From contig UCIT01000028.1 in the NCBI GenBank assembly GCA_900472625.1, positions 1 through 64,000 of the forward strand: a stretch of 64,000 nt of DNA, read 5' to 3'. The translations under genes were made by a program, and so were the position numbers. Below the pieces are notes generated by a model, which was not told the origin of the DNA, ran no database searches, and saw nothing but the letters and a program-made list of their open reading frames with translations. Each line of letters begins with the position of its first letter. The first letter of the stretch is position 1. This DNA comes from Hyphomicrobiales bacterium. GTDB taxonomy: Bacteria; Pseudomonadota; Alphaproteobacteria; Rhizobiales; Rhizobiaceae. Positions 15,810 to 25,435 of the stretch are shown here, piece after piece.

Positions 15810-17498
15810 CTATGCGCGCGCATCGGCGACAATCCAGCCGGCCGCTTTTTCCGCGATCATCAGCGTCGGCGCGTTGGTGTTGCCGCTGGTAATCTTCGGC
15901 ATGATGCCCGCGTCGGCGACGCGCAGCCCCTCGATGCCGCGCACCCTGAGACGGCTGTCCACCACTGCCATCGGATCGTCGTCGCGACCCATCTTCGTCG
16001 TCCCGACTGGATGAAAGATGGTGTTGGCGATATCGCCCGCCAGCCGCGCCAGTTCCCCGTCGCTCTTGAACTGCAGGCCGGGCTTCCACTCCTCAGGCTG
16101 GTATTTGGCCAATGCCGGCTGCGACACGATCTTGCGCACTTGCCGCAGGCTTTCGGCGGCAATTTTGCGATCTTCGTCCGTGCTGAGATAGTTCGGCGCA
16201 ATCGCCGGGGCGTCCGATGCCTTATCGGAGCGAATACGCACACTTCCGACGCTGGTCGGGTTGAGATTGCAGACGCTTGCGGTGAAAGCGGGAATGCTGT
16301 GCAAAGGTTCGCCGAAGGCGTCGAGACTGAGCGGCTGGACGTGATACTCCAGATTCGCATGCGCCTGGCTATCGTCCGACCGGGTAAAAGCGCCGAGTTG
16401 CGACGGCGACATACTCATGGGACCGCTGCGCTTCAACGCATATTCGAGCCCGATCATCGCTTTTCCGAACAGGCTGTTGGCGAGCGTATTCAACGTTTTC
16501 GCATTGCCGACCTTGAACACCGCGCGGATCTGCAGATGGTCCTGAAGATTTTCCCCGACGCCGGGCAGGTCATGCGCGACCTCGATGCCATGACGCTTGA
16601 GCAATCCGGCTGGGCCGATCCCCGACAATTGCAGGATTTGCGGCGAGCCGATCGCGCCGGCGGACAGAATGACTTCCTTGCACGCCCGGACCTCGGCGCT
16701 CTGGCCCCGCCGCCGAACCACGACACCGGTGCAACGTTTGCCACCGGACGCCTGCGCATCAAGGATCAGCCGCTCGACATGGGATTGCGTCCAGATCGTC
16801 AAGTTCGGGCGGTTCTTCGCTGGGCGCAGGAAAGCCTTCGACGTGTTCCAGCGCCAGCCTGAGCGCTGGTTGACCTCGAAATAGCCGACGCCCTCGTTGT
16901 CGCCGCTGTTGAAATCCTCCGAGCGTGGAATGCCGGCCTCAACGGCAGCCTCGGCGAAGGATTCGAGGATGTCCCATTTGAGCCGCTGCTTTTCGATCCT
17001 CCATTCGCCGCCGTGGCCATGCATGTCGGAGAACCGGCTGTTGCCGCCGGTCTTCGGATCCGCGCCGTTGTCCAGGCGGTAGTGGTCCTCATGCACCTTG
17101 AAATCGGGCAGGCAGTTCTGCCAGGACCATGCATTGTCCCCCGTCGCCGTCGCCCAGCCGTCGAAGTCGCGCGCCTGGCCACGCATGTAGATCATGCCGT
17201 TGATGGAGGAGCATCCGCCGAGCGTCCTGCCGCGCGGATAGCGTAGTGAGCGCCCGTTCAGGCCGGCATCCGGCTCGGTTTTATAGAGCCAGTCGGTGCG
17301 TGGATTGCCGATACAGTAGAGATACCCGACAGGAATATGGATCCACGGATAATCATCCTTGCGGCCCGCTTCCAGCAAAAGAACGTGCGTCGCCGGATCG
17401 CGGCTGAGGCGGTTGGCGAGCAGGCAACCTGCGGAGCCACCACCCACAACAATATAATCAAAAGCAGCGTGGGAAAGGAGGGAAGCGTTGCGCGTCAT
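15810..17498 (-). CDS. GMC family oxidoreductase (choline dehydrogenase-like)
   Basis: A 562-residue FAD-dependent oxidoreductase. The dinucleotide-binding motif GGGSAGCLLANRLS is near the N-terminus, PRGRTLGGCSSINGMIYMRG is the GMC signature 1, and GAIGSPQILQLSGIGP is signature 2. The catalytic His pair region reads HPVGTTKMG and later GNTNAPTLMIAEKA. It would oxidise an alcohol to an aldehyde with FAD; the specific alcohol is not evident. The ATG at 17498 is preferred to the upstream TTG that opens the frame. It is divergent from the LysR gene at 17659. Confidence 0.88.
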   Translation of the reverse strand: MTRNASLLSHAAFDYIVVGGGSAGCLLANRLSRDPATHVLLLEAGRKDDYPWIHIPVGYLYCIGNPRTDWLYKTEPDAGLNGRSLRYPRGRTLGGCSSINGMIYMRGQARDFDGWATATGDNAWSWQNCLPDFKVHEDHYRLDNGADPKTGGNSRFSDMHGHGGEWRIEKQRLKWDILESFAEAAVEAGIPRSEDFNSGDNEGVGYFEVNQRSGWRWNTSKAFLRPAKNRPNLTIWTQSHVERLILDAQASGGKRCTGVVVRRRGQSAEVRACKEVILSAGAIGSPQILQLSGIGPAGLLKRHGIEVAHDLPGVGENLQDHLQIRAVFKVGNAKTLNTLANSLFGKAMIGLEYALKRSGPMSMSPSQLGAFTRSDDSQAHANLEYHVQPLSLDAFGEPLHSIPAFTASVCNLNPTSVGSVRIRSDKASDAPAIAPNYLSTDEDRKIAAESLRQVRKIVSQPALAKYQPEEWKPGLQFKSDGELARLAGDIANTIFHPVGTTKMGRDDDPMAVVDSRLRVRGIEGLRVADAGIMPKITSGNTNAPTLMIAEKAAGWIVADARA

Positions 17499-17658
17499 CG
17501 TGCTGCCCGCCTGGTCCCGTGGAACAACGCACAATTAAAAGCTTCAACATCTTGCCGTGGCATGCCAGCCTCCCTGCCTACATTGTTTAAAGCCATAGCG
17601 GAGGTTCAGCCAGAAAATCCAATGACAAATGATAGAAGGCATTATAAATGAAACTAAT

Positions 17659-18585
17659 ATGATCCAGTCTATTGACCTGAGGACATTGAGGGCATTCGTC
17701 GCCGTGGCGCGGGAGGGCAACGTTACCCGCGCCGCGGAGCAATTGCACGTCACCCAGCCCGCCGTAACGCTGCAACTGAAACGTCTTGCCGCAGAGACCG
17801 GCCTCTCCCTGTTCCGGCGAACGTCCATGGGTTTGGCGTTGACGCAGGAAGGGGCGCTGTTGGCTGCGAAGGCCGAGCAGGTGCTGGCGGCGCTGACGGA
17901 TTTCGGCCAGACGGCCGGACATCTATCGACACGCATCCGAGGGAAATTGCGTATCGGCACGATCATCGACCCGGAATTCACCCGGTTGGGGGCGTTTCTG
18001 AAAGCGCTTCTCGAAAGCGGACCGGGCATAGAAACCACGCTCCGCCACGGAATGAGCGGCGATGTGCCGGAAGGCTTGAGACGAAATGAACTCGATGCCG
18101 GCTTCTTTCTCGGTGATCCAAGCGACTATGATCCTTCCACAGATATGACCGGGGAGAATGCCGCACCGCTTTTCCATGCCCGCGAACTGGCGCAACTGAC
18201 CTATCGCGTCGTCGCTCCGCCAGCGCTTGCCGGTTTCCTGCGCGGCGCGGACTGGTCACAACTCGCATCGCTTCCTTGGATCGGCACACCACAGGCATCG
18301 GTCCACAATCGATTGCTGTCGCGCCTATTTGCCGATCTTGGCGTCCGGCAAAATATCGTCGCCCAGGTGGATCAGGAGACATCCATGGTCGCCATGGTCC
18401 GGACAGGAGTGGGATTGAGCCTCTGCCGAGAGTCGATTGCCCTTCATGAACAACAGGCGCACGGCCTTGTCATCGCTGAAAATGTTAAAATCTCCACGAC
18501 ATTGAGTTTCCTCTGCTTGGATGCTCGCACCCACGACCCGACGATACTGGCCGCCTTAGACGCGATCAGGCGGGCGTGGGGGTGA
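17659..18585 (+). CDS. LysR family transcriptional regulator
   Basis: A 308-residue LysR protein. The helix-turn-helix covers about residues 1-60 (AREGNVTRAAEQLHVTQPAVTLQLKRL spans the helices) and the effector domain about 85-300. An in-frame ATG 10 codons earlier (17629) is possible; I prefer 17659 because it puts IDLRTLRAFV at the usual place. It is divergent from the GMC oxidoreductase gene, its likely target. Confidence 0.88.
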   Translation: MIQSIDLRTLRAFVAVAREGNVTRAAEQLHVTQPAVTLQLKRLAAETGLSLFRRTSMGLALTQEGALLAAKAEQVLAALTDFGQTAGHLSTRIRGKLRIGTIIDPEFTRLGAFLKALLESGPGIETTLRHGMSGDVPEGLRRNELDAGFFLGDPSDYDPSTDMTGENAAPLFHARELAQLTYRVVAPPALAGFLRGADWSQLASLPWIGTPQASVHNRLLSRLFADLGVRQNIVAQVDQETSMVAMVRTGVGLSLCRESIALHEQQAHGLVIAENVKISTTLSFLCLDARTHDPTILAALDAIRRAWG

Positions 18586-19190
18586 TTTCCTGCGTCCTGG
18601 GTATTATTCTTTAGTTAGACAGCAGGTTTCACCGAAGAGAGCGAAGACAAGGAGAAACCTGCACAGAGAGGGGGCGGCCCACCTGCTTTTGGCGAAAGTG
18701 ATTGCGACATAAGAGCCCCTTGTAATATTCCTGTCGCCGCAATGCTGAGAAATGCGGTCTCGTCCCGCGGTTCCTAAAGATCGAAGTGTGTTTCGGCTTC
18801 GAAGGTTTTGCGCCGGTATGTACGGACGGCAATAATGGACGGGCCGCCATTTTGAGGTCAGACGGATAAATCGTGGATATGACCGGTGGATCTTAGATCG
18901 CGCGCCTGGCGGTCCGCTCAAACCTCGTCTCCAGGTCAGGCAAAACGCCGCTGTCACGACCACAGCAAAAGTTAAGGCCGGGTATCTCAGAGCACTGGTC
19001 CGGTCTCATAGTCGTTACCCCAAAGCCGAGTTAGCGATTTTGTGAACAACCGAACACCAAGCTTTCTCAGAAGGCTAACCTGTTGGTGACTGTCTCTCCC
19101 AAAAGGTGCCTTCTTTTCTTGGGGACCGACAAAGGCACGTTTCGTGCAATCGCTTTCGATTTCTGTCGGAAGATTACACCGGGGTTGCCT
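18586..19190. other. Intergenic stretch without a recognisable gene
   Basis: I find no recognisable protein on either strand. GCAGGTTTC (18622-18630) and GAAACCTGC (18654-18662) form a perfect 9-bp inverted repeat with a 23-nt loop shortly after the LysR stop, perhaps a terminator without a T-tract. Confidence 0.45.
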
Positions 19191-19817
19191 ATGACGATAA
19201 ACCACGAGAAGGATGTAGAAGCGGGCACCGGAGGGCTGAGCCGGCGCGACGTGTTGAAGGGCGGTACGGCACTTGGTGTTCTGTCTGTGACCGGTTTCGG
19301 CACCTAGGCGCTGGCGCAGGCCGATCCGCCCCTGCCGGCGGCGTTTCGCACGGAAATCGACGTCGCCTTCCGCGTCAACGAGACGCCGAGTGCACTTGCG
19401 CTTGATCCGCGCAGCTCGCTGCTCGACGTGCTGCGCGACCAGCTTGGCTTGGCCGGGGCCAAGAAGGGCTGCGATCACGGCCAGTGTGGCGCCTGCACCG
19501 TGCATGTCGATGGCCGCCGCGTTGCCGCCTGCATGACGCTTGCCGTACCGGTTGACGATCTCGACGTCACCACGATCGAAGGGCTTACCAAAGGTGACAA
19601 CCTGCATCCTATGCAGCGGGCCTTTATTGATTACGATGCGCTTCAGTGCGGCTATTGTACGCCGGGTCAGATTATGGCCGGCTCGCCTGTGTGCGCGAAG
19701 GCCATGCTGGTTCGCCGCAGCAGATCCGTGAATATATCAGCGGCAATCTCTGTCGATGTGGAGCCTATCCGGGGATCGTCGCCGCAATTGAGCATGCAGC
19801 GCGGGATGGAGGGCTGA
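19191..19817 (+). pseudogene. Relic of a periplasmic aldehyde oxidoreductase iron-sulfur subunit (PaoA/YagT-like)
   Basis: The ATG at 19191 starts a Tat signal (SRRDVLKGGTAL) that is broken by TAG at 19305-19307. The same frame then gives the 2Fe-2S ferredoxin domain with GCDHGQCGACTVHVDGRRVAAC and the start of the second cluster domain, CGYCTPGQIMAG. Near 19680 the frame shifts: the neighbouring frame carries REGHAGSPQQIREYISG and then NLCRCGAYPGIVAAIEHA. So there are at least one nonsense and one frameshift lesion. In the family this subunit relays electrons from the molybdenum site to FAD. No function is expected now. Confidence 0.85.
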
Positions 19818-19819
19818 CA

Positions 19820-20455
19820 ATGAAGCGTTTTGATTATTCTCGCCCGACGGATCTGGAATCGGCTGTTGCTACGCTTGCGGCCGGTGGCGAAGGCACGCGC
19901 CTGATTGCCGGCGGAACGACCATGTTCGATCTGATGAAGCTCGGTGTGGAGACGCCCAGCCGCATCGTCGATATCAACAATCTCTCCAAACTGAAAACGA
20001 TGGAGACGAGCAGCAACTAGCTGCGCCTTGGCGCGCTGGTGCGTATGGCCGATGCCGCCGAGGATGCACGGTTGAAGGCGGAGTTTCCGCTGCTTTCGGA
20101 TGCTCTCTCGAAGGCCGCCTCCCAACAGCTTCGAAACATGGCGAGCCTCGGCGGAAACCTGCTGCAACGTACCCGCTGCGCCTACTTTCGTCACGGGGCA
20201 CCGTTTGCCTGCAACAAGCGCAATCCGGGCTCCGGCTATGCCGCGATCGATGGCGCTAACCGTTCGCATGCGCTGTTCGGCGGCTCCGATGCCTGTGTAG
20301 CGGCCTATCCCGGAGACTTTGCCGTTGCACTGATCGCCATGGACGCGCTGATCGATGTTGCCGGACCGCGAGGACCTCGAACTATCCCAATCGCCGAGCT
20401 GCACCGGCAGCCAGGCACCGAGCCGCAGCACGATGCCACACTGTTTTCCGAAGAG
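19820..20455 (+). pseudogene. Relic of the FAD-binding subunit (PaoB/YagS-like)
   Basis: Starting at ATG 19820, RFDYSRPTDLESAVATLAAGG and RLIAGGTTMFDLMK are the N-terminal FAD-binding motifs of CO-dehydrogenase flavoprotein-type subunits. TAG at 20018-20020 interrupts the frame, which then continues with LRLGALVRMADAAED, the MASLGGNLLQRTRCAYFR segment that also binds FAD and 4Fe-4S, and IPIAELHRQPG. At about 20450 the match jumps into the large subunit, so roughly the last third of this protein and the start of the next have been deleted. Confidence 0.85.
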
Positions 20456-21350
20456 ATCATCGTGCAGATCCGGGGCCAGCCGATCGCGCTAGTTCTAGCG
20501 GAAACGCTGGAAGTGGCGATCGATGCGACAGCCCTGCTCCAAGGCAGTTATGAGGAACAGCCATTCGCCGCGACGATCGACAGCCCACTCGCCGAGCCTA
20601 TCGCCCAGGCGGAAGCGCCTATGCGGTATCCGCTGGACGATATCTCCGTCGGCGATGCGCCTAGCAAAAGGCTCGGCATCTGCCGTGCCAGCGACTGAAG
20701 CTGCTTGCGATGCTTTGATGCAGGCATTGGCAGAAGCTGGAGTGAATCTTTCCGCCTCACTGCCTCTTGGTGGAATGGTTGCTCGCAAGGGAGCGGGTCA
20801 AATGCAAGTTGAGGCTTTAAGCGTGGCGCCTGGGCAAGAGCTTCAGGTTCTGGGACGGACCGACACCGGTCGCGTTGCGCCGGCCGGTCCCGTACCCGGG
20901 CTTTGTCGCGTTTAGCTACGCAGCGCATTCGTTGAAGTGCATGTGGAAGGCTCGACCGGACGCATCCGCTGCCGAGCGTCGTCAGCATGTTTGATTGCGG
21001 GCGCGTGCTGAGCCCACGCACGGCGCGCAGCCAGGCAATTGGCGGCGTCGTTTGGGGCATTGGCGGCACGCTCCGGGAAGGCGCTGAGACGGATGCGCGC
21101 TATGGCGGTGTGATGAACGGCGATATCGCCGAATATCTAAATCCCGGTGAACGCCGATATCGGCTCGATCGAGCCAGGCTTTATCGATGAGCCAGATTTC
21201 CAGGTTAACAGATCCGGTGTGAAGGGGCTGGGTGAGGCGGTCATGGCCGGCGTCGCTCCGGCAATCACCAATGCCGTCTACCACGCAACGGGCATTCGTG
21301 TTCGCAATCTGCCACTTCGCCTTGAGGCGCTCCTCGAACCGCAGGTCTGA
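20456..21350 (+). pseudogene. Relic of the molybdenum-binding large subunit (PaoC/YagR-like)
   Basis: Only scattered pieces remain of a subunit that should be about 730 residues. The first reads IRGQPIALVLAETLEVA and is fused in frame to the PaoB relic, ending at 20698. Further pieces in other frames include RVLSPRTARSQAIGGVVWGI (about 21005-21064) and PVNADIGSIEPGFIDEPDFQ up to TNAVYHATGIRVRNLPLRL, ending at the TGA at 21348-21350. Most of the catalytic core is missing and several frameshifts separate the parts. Confidence 0.8.
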
Positions 21351-21477
21351 TGATTCTGCGACCCAAAAAATCGGGTTTAGCGGACAATTGGCACTTACCA
21401 GAAGGTGCCTGCTTCCCAAAAGAGAGTATTGCGCTTAGCCTTCCTTGTATGCAGACGACACTCAAGAGGAAAAAACC

Positions 21478-22227
21478 ATGGACTTTTCTAAAGCAACAAT
21501 TCTCATCACCGGGGGCAATTCCGGCATTGGCCGGGGCCTGGCGGAAGCGCTCGCAGCCCGAGGCGCGAAAGTTATAGTAACGGGCCGCAACACTGCATCG
21601 TTGAAGGCAACGCTCGGCTCCAATCCCGGCATGGCAGGCTATGAACTTGACGTTAGCGATGCAGAAGCGATCAAGCGTTTCGCATCGCTGGTAACTGCCG
21701 AACATCCCAATCTCAATGCAGTGATCCACAATGCCGGGATTATGGAAGTGGAGAAGGCGTTGCCCGGCGCACTTGACCTTGATATCATCGAACGCACGAT
21801 TGCGACCAACCTTTTGGGGCCGATCCGGCTGACGGCCGCCCTGCTGGCGCATTTCAGCGTTAAGCAAGAAGCGGCGATCGTCACGGTCTCGTCGGGTCTC
21901 GCTTTCGTGCCGCGCGCCGACACGCCGACCTACGGAGCAACCAAGGCCGCGATCCATTCCTGGAGCCAGAGCCTGCGCCACGAATTGCGTAAGACGAACA
22001 TCGCAGTGGTCGAGGTCGCCCCGCCATTGGTCGCAACCGAGCTGACGCCTGGCCAGTCCGCCAACCCGCGCGCCCTACCGCTTACCGACTTCGTGACGGA
22101 ATCGATCACGCTTCTCTGCGCTGATCCGACACCGGCGGAAGTTCTCGTGCAGCGCGTTATGCCGCAGCGCACCGCCGAGCAAACCGGCAACTTCGAGGCC
22201 GTTTTCGGGATGATCAACCCGGGCTGA
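21478..22227 (+). CDS. Short-chain dehydrogenase/reductase (DltE-like)
   Basis: A 249-residue NAD(P)-dependent SDR. The cofactor motif is TGGNSGIG (residues 10-17), NAG lies in VIHNAGIMEVEKA, and the catalytic Ser and YGATK are in VTVSSGLAFVPRADTPTYGATK. The C-terminal part resembles the DltE branch of SDRs. The ATG at 21478 follows GAGGAAAAAA. It is intact although it lies directly after the paoABC-like relic, and it may share a promoter with the DUF6152-DUF6644-dioxygenase genes downstream. Substrate unknown. Confidence 0.88.
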   Translation: MDFSKATILITGGNSGIGRGLAEALAARGAKVIVTGRNTASLKATLGSNPGMAGYELDVSDAEAIKRFASLVTAEHPNLNAVIHNAGIMEVEKALPGALDLDIIERTIATNLLGPIRLTAALLAHFSVKQEAAIVTVSSGLAFVPRADTPTYGATKAAIHSWSQSLRHELRKTNIAVVEVAPPLVATELTPGQSANPRALPLTDFVTESITLLCADPTPAEVLVQRVMPQRTAEQTGNFEAVFGMINPG

Positions 22228-22261
22228 GTGTTGCCGGTCAAACTTCGAAAGACATCCCTGA

Positions 22262-22753
22262 ATGACGCACTACCCTGCTGCCAAACACCTGATCGGCGCC
22301 ATTCTGGGCCTGTCGCTGACGTCGTTCGTACCAATTGCCTTCGCGCATCACGGCTTCACGAGCCGATATGATATGGGCAAGCCGGTCTGGATCGAGGGGA
22401 CGGTCGAGCGCTTCTATTTCGGTAACCCGCACTCGGAGATCACCGTGAGGATTGCTGCCGATCTGGTAGTCCCGCAACCGGCGCCGACGCTCGGGCCGGC
22501 TTCTTCCTTCCTTAGCAATGCGGCTCTACATGTGCCGCAGGATCTGCGCGGCAATACCGTCGAACTGGAATTGCCGCCGACTTCGCAGTATGTCGGCCTT
22601 GGCGACCGGGTAGCCGTCGGCGACCGGATCGCCGCTGTCGCCGTCCGCAATTGCGAGGCGCCGTATCAGTTGAACGTGCAGTGGCTGCGGCTGGCGGACG
22701 GCAGTATCGAAAGCCGTCAGGCGGCAATGAGCTACATGGTCGAGCAATGCTGA
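22262..22753 (+). CDS. DUF6152 family exported protein
   Basis: A 163-residue protein with a signal peptide (hydrophobic about 8-27, cleavage near FAHH). AHHGFTSRYDMGKPVWIEGTV and GNPHSEITV are the hallmarks of DUF6152, a small periplasmic beta-rich family of unknown function. Two cysteines near the C-terminus could form a disulfide. Its stop overlaps the start of the next gene, so it is translationally coupled to the DUF6644 membrane protein; such pairs recur in proteobacteria as far as I recall. Confidence 0.75.
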   Translation: MTHYPAAKHLIGAILGLSLTSFVPIAFAHHGFTSRYDMGKPVWIEGTVERFYFGNPHSEITVRIAADLVVPQPAPTLGPASSFLSNAALHVPQDLRGNTVELELPPTSQYVGLGDRVAVGDRIAAVAVRNCEAPYQLNVQWLRLADGSIESRQAAMSYMVEQC

Positions 22754-23217
22754 TCGATGTGTTTCGTATGATCGAGGACCTTGGCTTCATTGCTCAGGTC
22801 AGGTCCTCGCTAACCCTTTACGCAACAGTGAACGCTCTGCACATCTTGGGACTGGCGACCCTCATAGGTGCGGTGCTGACCTTCGACCTGCGCGCTTCCG
22901 GTCTCTGGAGGCGCGACCACTGGCGGGAGGGGCTCGATGTGGCTATCCCTGTCGCAGCGATGGGACTAGCACTGGCGATCGCCACCGGCATCATCCTGTT
23001 TGCCGTGCGCGGCAGCCATTACGCAACAATGCCGGTATTTCTCGTGAAGATCGCAATCCTCCTCGTCGGTCTCGTCAATATCGTCATCTGCCACGGCTTC
23101 ATTCGCCGCAGCCGTGCCGAACTACCTACGCTCGCAATTCGCATCAGCGCCGCGACCTCGGCGCTCACCTGGATATCCGCACTGTTTGCCGGGCGTTGGA
23201 TCGCGTTTGCGGCTTAA
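22747..23217 (+). CDS. DUF6644 family membrane protein
   Basis: A 156-residue integral membrane protein with about four hydrophobic helices (near 22-45, 62-85, 95-115 and 130-150). HILGLATLIGAVLTFDLRASGLW in the first helix has the conserved His and Asp of this family. The ATG overlaps the DUF6152 stop (ATGCTGA), so the longer frame upstream is not used. Function unknown; pairing with DUF6152 suggests a membrane-bound partner complex. Confidence 0.75.
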   Translation: MLIDVFRMIEDLGFIAQVRSSLTLYATVNALHILGLATLIGAVLTFDLRASGLWRRDHWREGLDVAIPVAAMGLALAIATGIILFAVRGSHYATMPVFLVKIAILLVGLVNIVICHGFIRRSRAELPTLAIRISAATSALTWISALFAGRWIAFAA

Positions 23218-23234
23218 GGAGAAGGAGGCCAGAC

Positions 23235-23822
23235 ATGATGGAAAAGACCAGACGAACTATGCTCAAGGCGCTGCTAGCCGTCCCGCCGTCCCTGGTGCTT
23301 CTCCCAGACAGTACCCTAGCGCAGACTGCGGATCTACCGCTGACACCGAGCTGCGCCGGGCGCGAGGACGAAACGCTACAGCAGACGCAAGGCCCCTACT
23401 ATCGCCCGGATGCACCTCTGCGTTCGAGCCTCGGACCGGCCGCGGCCGGACAATCCCTCTTTACCCTTTGCGGCTTCGTCATCGACACGAGCTGCAATCC
23501 GGTGCCCGGTGCGATCGTCGAAATCTGGCATGCAGATCACGAGGGCAACTACGACAATCGCGGCTTCGGCTTGCGTGGCCACCAGTTAACCGATGCTAAG
23601 GGACGCTGGGGTTTCGACACGATCATGACGCATCACTATTCCTTGCGCACGGCCCATTACCATTTTCGGGTAGAGGCGCCCGGTCGGCCACTGCTGACGA
23701 CACAGCTCTACCTGCCAGATCACCCACGCAACGACAAGGACCAATTTTTCGATCCGCGCCTATTAATGGTCCTGGACCGGACAAAAGCAATCGGCCGGTT
23801 CAACTTCGTCCTCGCCGCCTGA
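23235..23822 (+). CDS. Intradiol ring-cleavage dioxygenase family protein, exported
   Basis: A 195-residue member of the intradiol (catechol 1,2-/protocatechuate 3,4-) dioxygenase family with a predicted signal peptide (about 1-28, TLAQ end). QGPYYRPDAP carries the first iron-binding Tyr, IVEIWHADHEGNYDN the second Tyr, and RTAHYHFRV the His pair, so the ferric site looks complete. An exported, short form is typical of a subgroup whose substrates are poorly known. An AAGGAGG site precedes the ATG. It follows the DUF6644 gene by 17 bp in the same operon. Confidence 0.85.
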   Translation: MMEKTRRTMLKALLAVPPSLVLLPDSTLAQTADLPLTPSCAGREDETLQQTQGPYYRPDAPLRSSLGPAAAGQSLFTLCGFVIDTSCNPVPGAIVEIWHADHEGNYDNRGFGLRGHQLTDAKGRWGFDTIMTHHYSLRTAHYHFRVEAPGRPLLTTQLYLPDHPRNDKDQFFDPRLLMVLDRTKAIGRFNFVLAA

Positions 23823-23839
23823 CAGGAAGGGGTTTCACA

Positions 23840-24250
23840 ATGATCCGCTATGCAATGTTCGTCTTCGCCGGCAGCCTGGTTGCCGCTGCGCCATCCCATT
23901 CTCAGTCCCGGCCGGCTGAGAACATTATCCGCGACCTATCATCCGCTCTGTTGTCGCGGGAGGTGTCGATAACGTTGAAACTCTTCGACCTTGACAAGGG
24001 CGGCTATGCATAGACCTTTGACGGCACGCTGGTGACGGCGCCAAAATTCGAAACGTGGTTGCGTCGGGATATTCTTGAAGCCGGGCGCGTCTTCATCATC
24101 GATGACATCTCGGTTCGCGGAACGGACATCCATGTCTAGGCGACCTACGGGATCGGTCGGCCGCAAAGCAAGCGCTTCTACCTATTCCGGCTGTCTGCGA
24201 ACAGAAGGATAGTGGAATGGCGGATCAGCCATCCTCCGGCTTTGCCGTAG
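23840..24250 (+). pseudogene. Exported SnoaL-like small protein broken by two TAG codons
   Basis: GGAAGG precedes the ATG at 23840. The 136-codon frame has a signal peptide (AMFVFAGSLVAAAPSHSQ) followed by a compact domain (FDGTLVTAPKFETWLRRDIL, RGTDIHV, KRFYLFRLSANRRIVEW) that reads like a nuclear-transport-factor-2/SnoaL fold. TAG codons at 24011-24013 and 24137-24139 interrupt it, and it ends at TAG 24248-24250. The frame is otherwise intact, so the lesions are point changes. The family assignment is tentative. Confidence 0.6.
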
Positions 24251-24259
24251 GTGCTAGCC

Positions 24260-25207
24260 ATGCTGACCCCAAGCCCTTCTCATTCCGGAACGGTCTTTCC
24301 GACGCCGATCGCTGCGTTGTCGACCGATGATATCGGCGACATCTTCAACTTTGTCGTTGAGGCCTTCTCGGCCCGGAAGGCTGTCGCTCTCGCCACGCTC
24401 GTCGAAATCCGAGGTGGTGATGCGCGCACATTGGCGCACAGATGGCGATCAGCATCGACGGGCGCTATTGCGGCTATATCTCCGGTGGATGTACCGAGGC
24501 GGCGGTAGCTGCAGAGGCGCTGTTAGCACTAGCCGAAAAACAGGGATCGGAGAGTGGCATTCGGGCATGGGTCGCCCACATTCGACATCGTGCTTCCTTG
24601 TGGCGGTGGACTGACAATCATAATCCATTTGGTCAGGCAGATCGAACAAGATCGCCGCGGTTCTTGCCGCGCGCGCATCGCGACATTCGACGGGACTTCG
24701 ATATTCACCTTCACGCCAGATGCTGACGGTCTGTCTCGATAGGGGAAACCGGCTGGGATAGCGAGGATTTCGTGATCGCCCACAGGCCATCGACACACGG
24801 CTGGTCGTCTGCGGCCGCTTGAGTCAAAGACGACGGCAAAAATGACCGCGGTGAGCGGTTACGACGTCGTGAGATTGACCCTTCCAGTGATCCTCGGATG
24901 CTTGTCGAGCACGTCGATGCTTACAGTGCCGTGGTGCTGCTTTGCCCTGACCTCGATGCAGAGGGGGCCTTCTCAAGGCAGCGCGGGCCGCGAGGCCGTT
25001 CTATCTCGGTGCATTGGGTTAGCAGACGGACGCATGCCAAACGGACCGATTACCTGAGGACACAGGGTTCGGATGGATGTCGATAGGATCGAGGCACCGA
25101 GCGGGCTATTTCCGAAAGCCCGTGACGCCAATGCGCTGGCGCTTTCGGTGCTCGCCGATGTGGCGGCCTGCTTGCAGGAGAGCCCAGGCAGTCCATTTCC
25201 AGATTAA
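24260..25207 (+). pseudogene. Relic of an XdhC/PaoD-like molybdenum cofactor maturation factor
   Basis: Pieces of an XdhC family protein occur in order but in different frames: FNFVVEAFSARKAVALATLVE, then AISIDGRYCGYISGGCTEAAVAAEALLALAEK, then GSPTFDIVLPCGGGLTIIIH, then LVEHVDAYSAVVLLCPDLDAE, and finally GLFPKARDANALALSVLADVA to TAA at about 25207. At least three frameshifts are needed. XdhC proteins insert the sulfurated cofactor into xanthine dehydrogenase-type enzymes, so this is the maturation partner of the paoABC-like relic at 19.2-21.3 kb. Confidence 0.85.
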
Positions 25208-25435
25208 AATGTAGATGACCGACATGAGTCATCTGTAAAGCGATCGACGCATTCCGCTCGGTGCGGGCAATCCGCGCCAGTCCTGTTGCGATCAATGCAG
25301 CCTATTACTTGCTCGGCATCACCAGCCGGGGGGCGGTCGCGGAATTGCGAGCCGAACTCGACACATGGTCTGCAGGTCAGGACGAGCGAAGCAAGCAAAT
25401 TCCCACCCACGGCCAACGGGGTTTTTGTCGAGTTG

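Noticed and set aside
19083..19190. Plus-strand frame with a TDKGTF-like segment resembling a sialidase repeat
   Set aside because: Only about 15 residues are suggestive, there is no continuation, and the frame leads straight into the paoA relic start.
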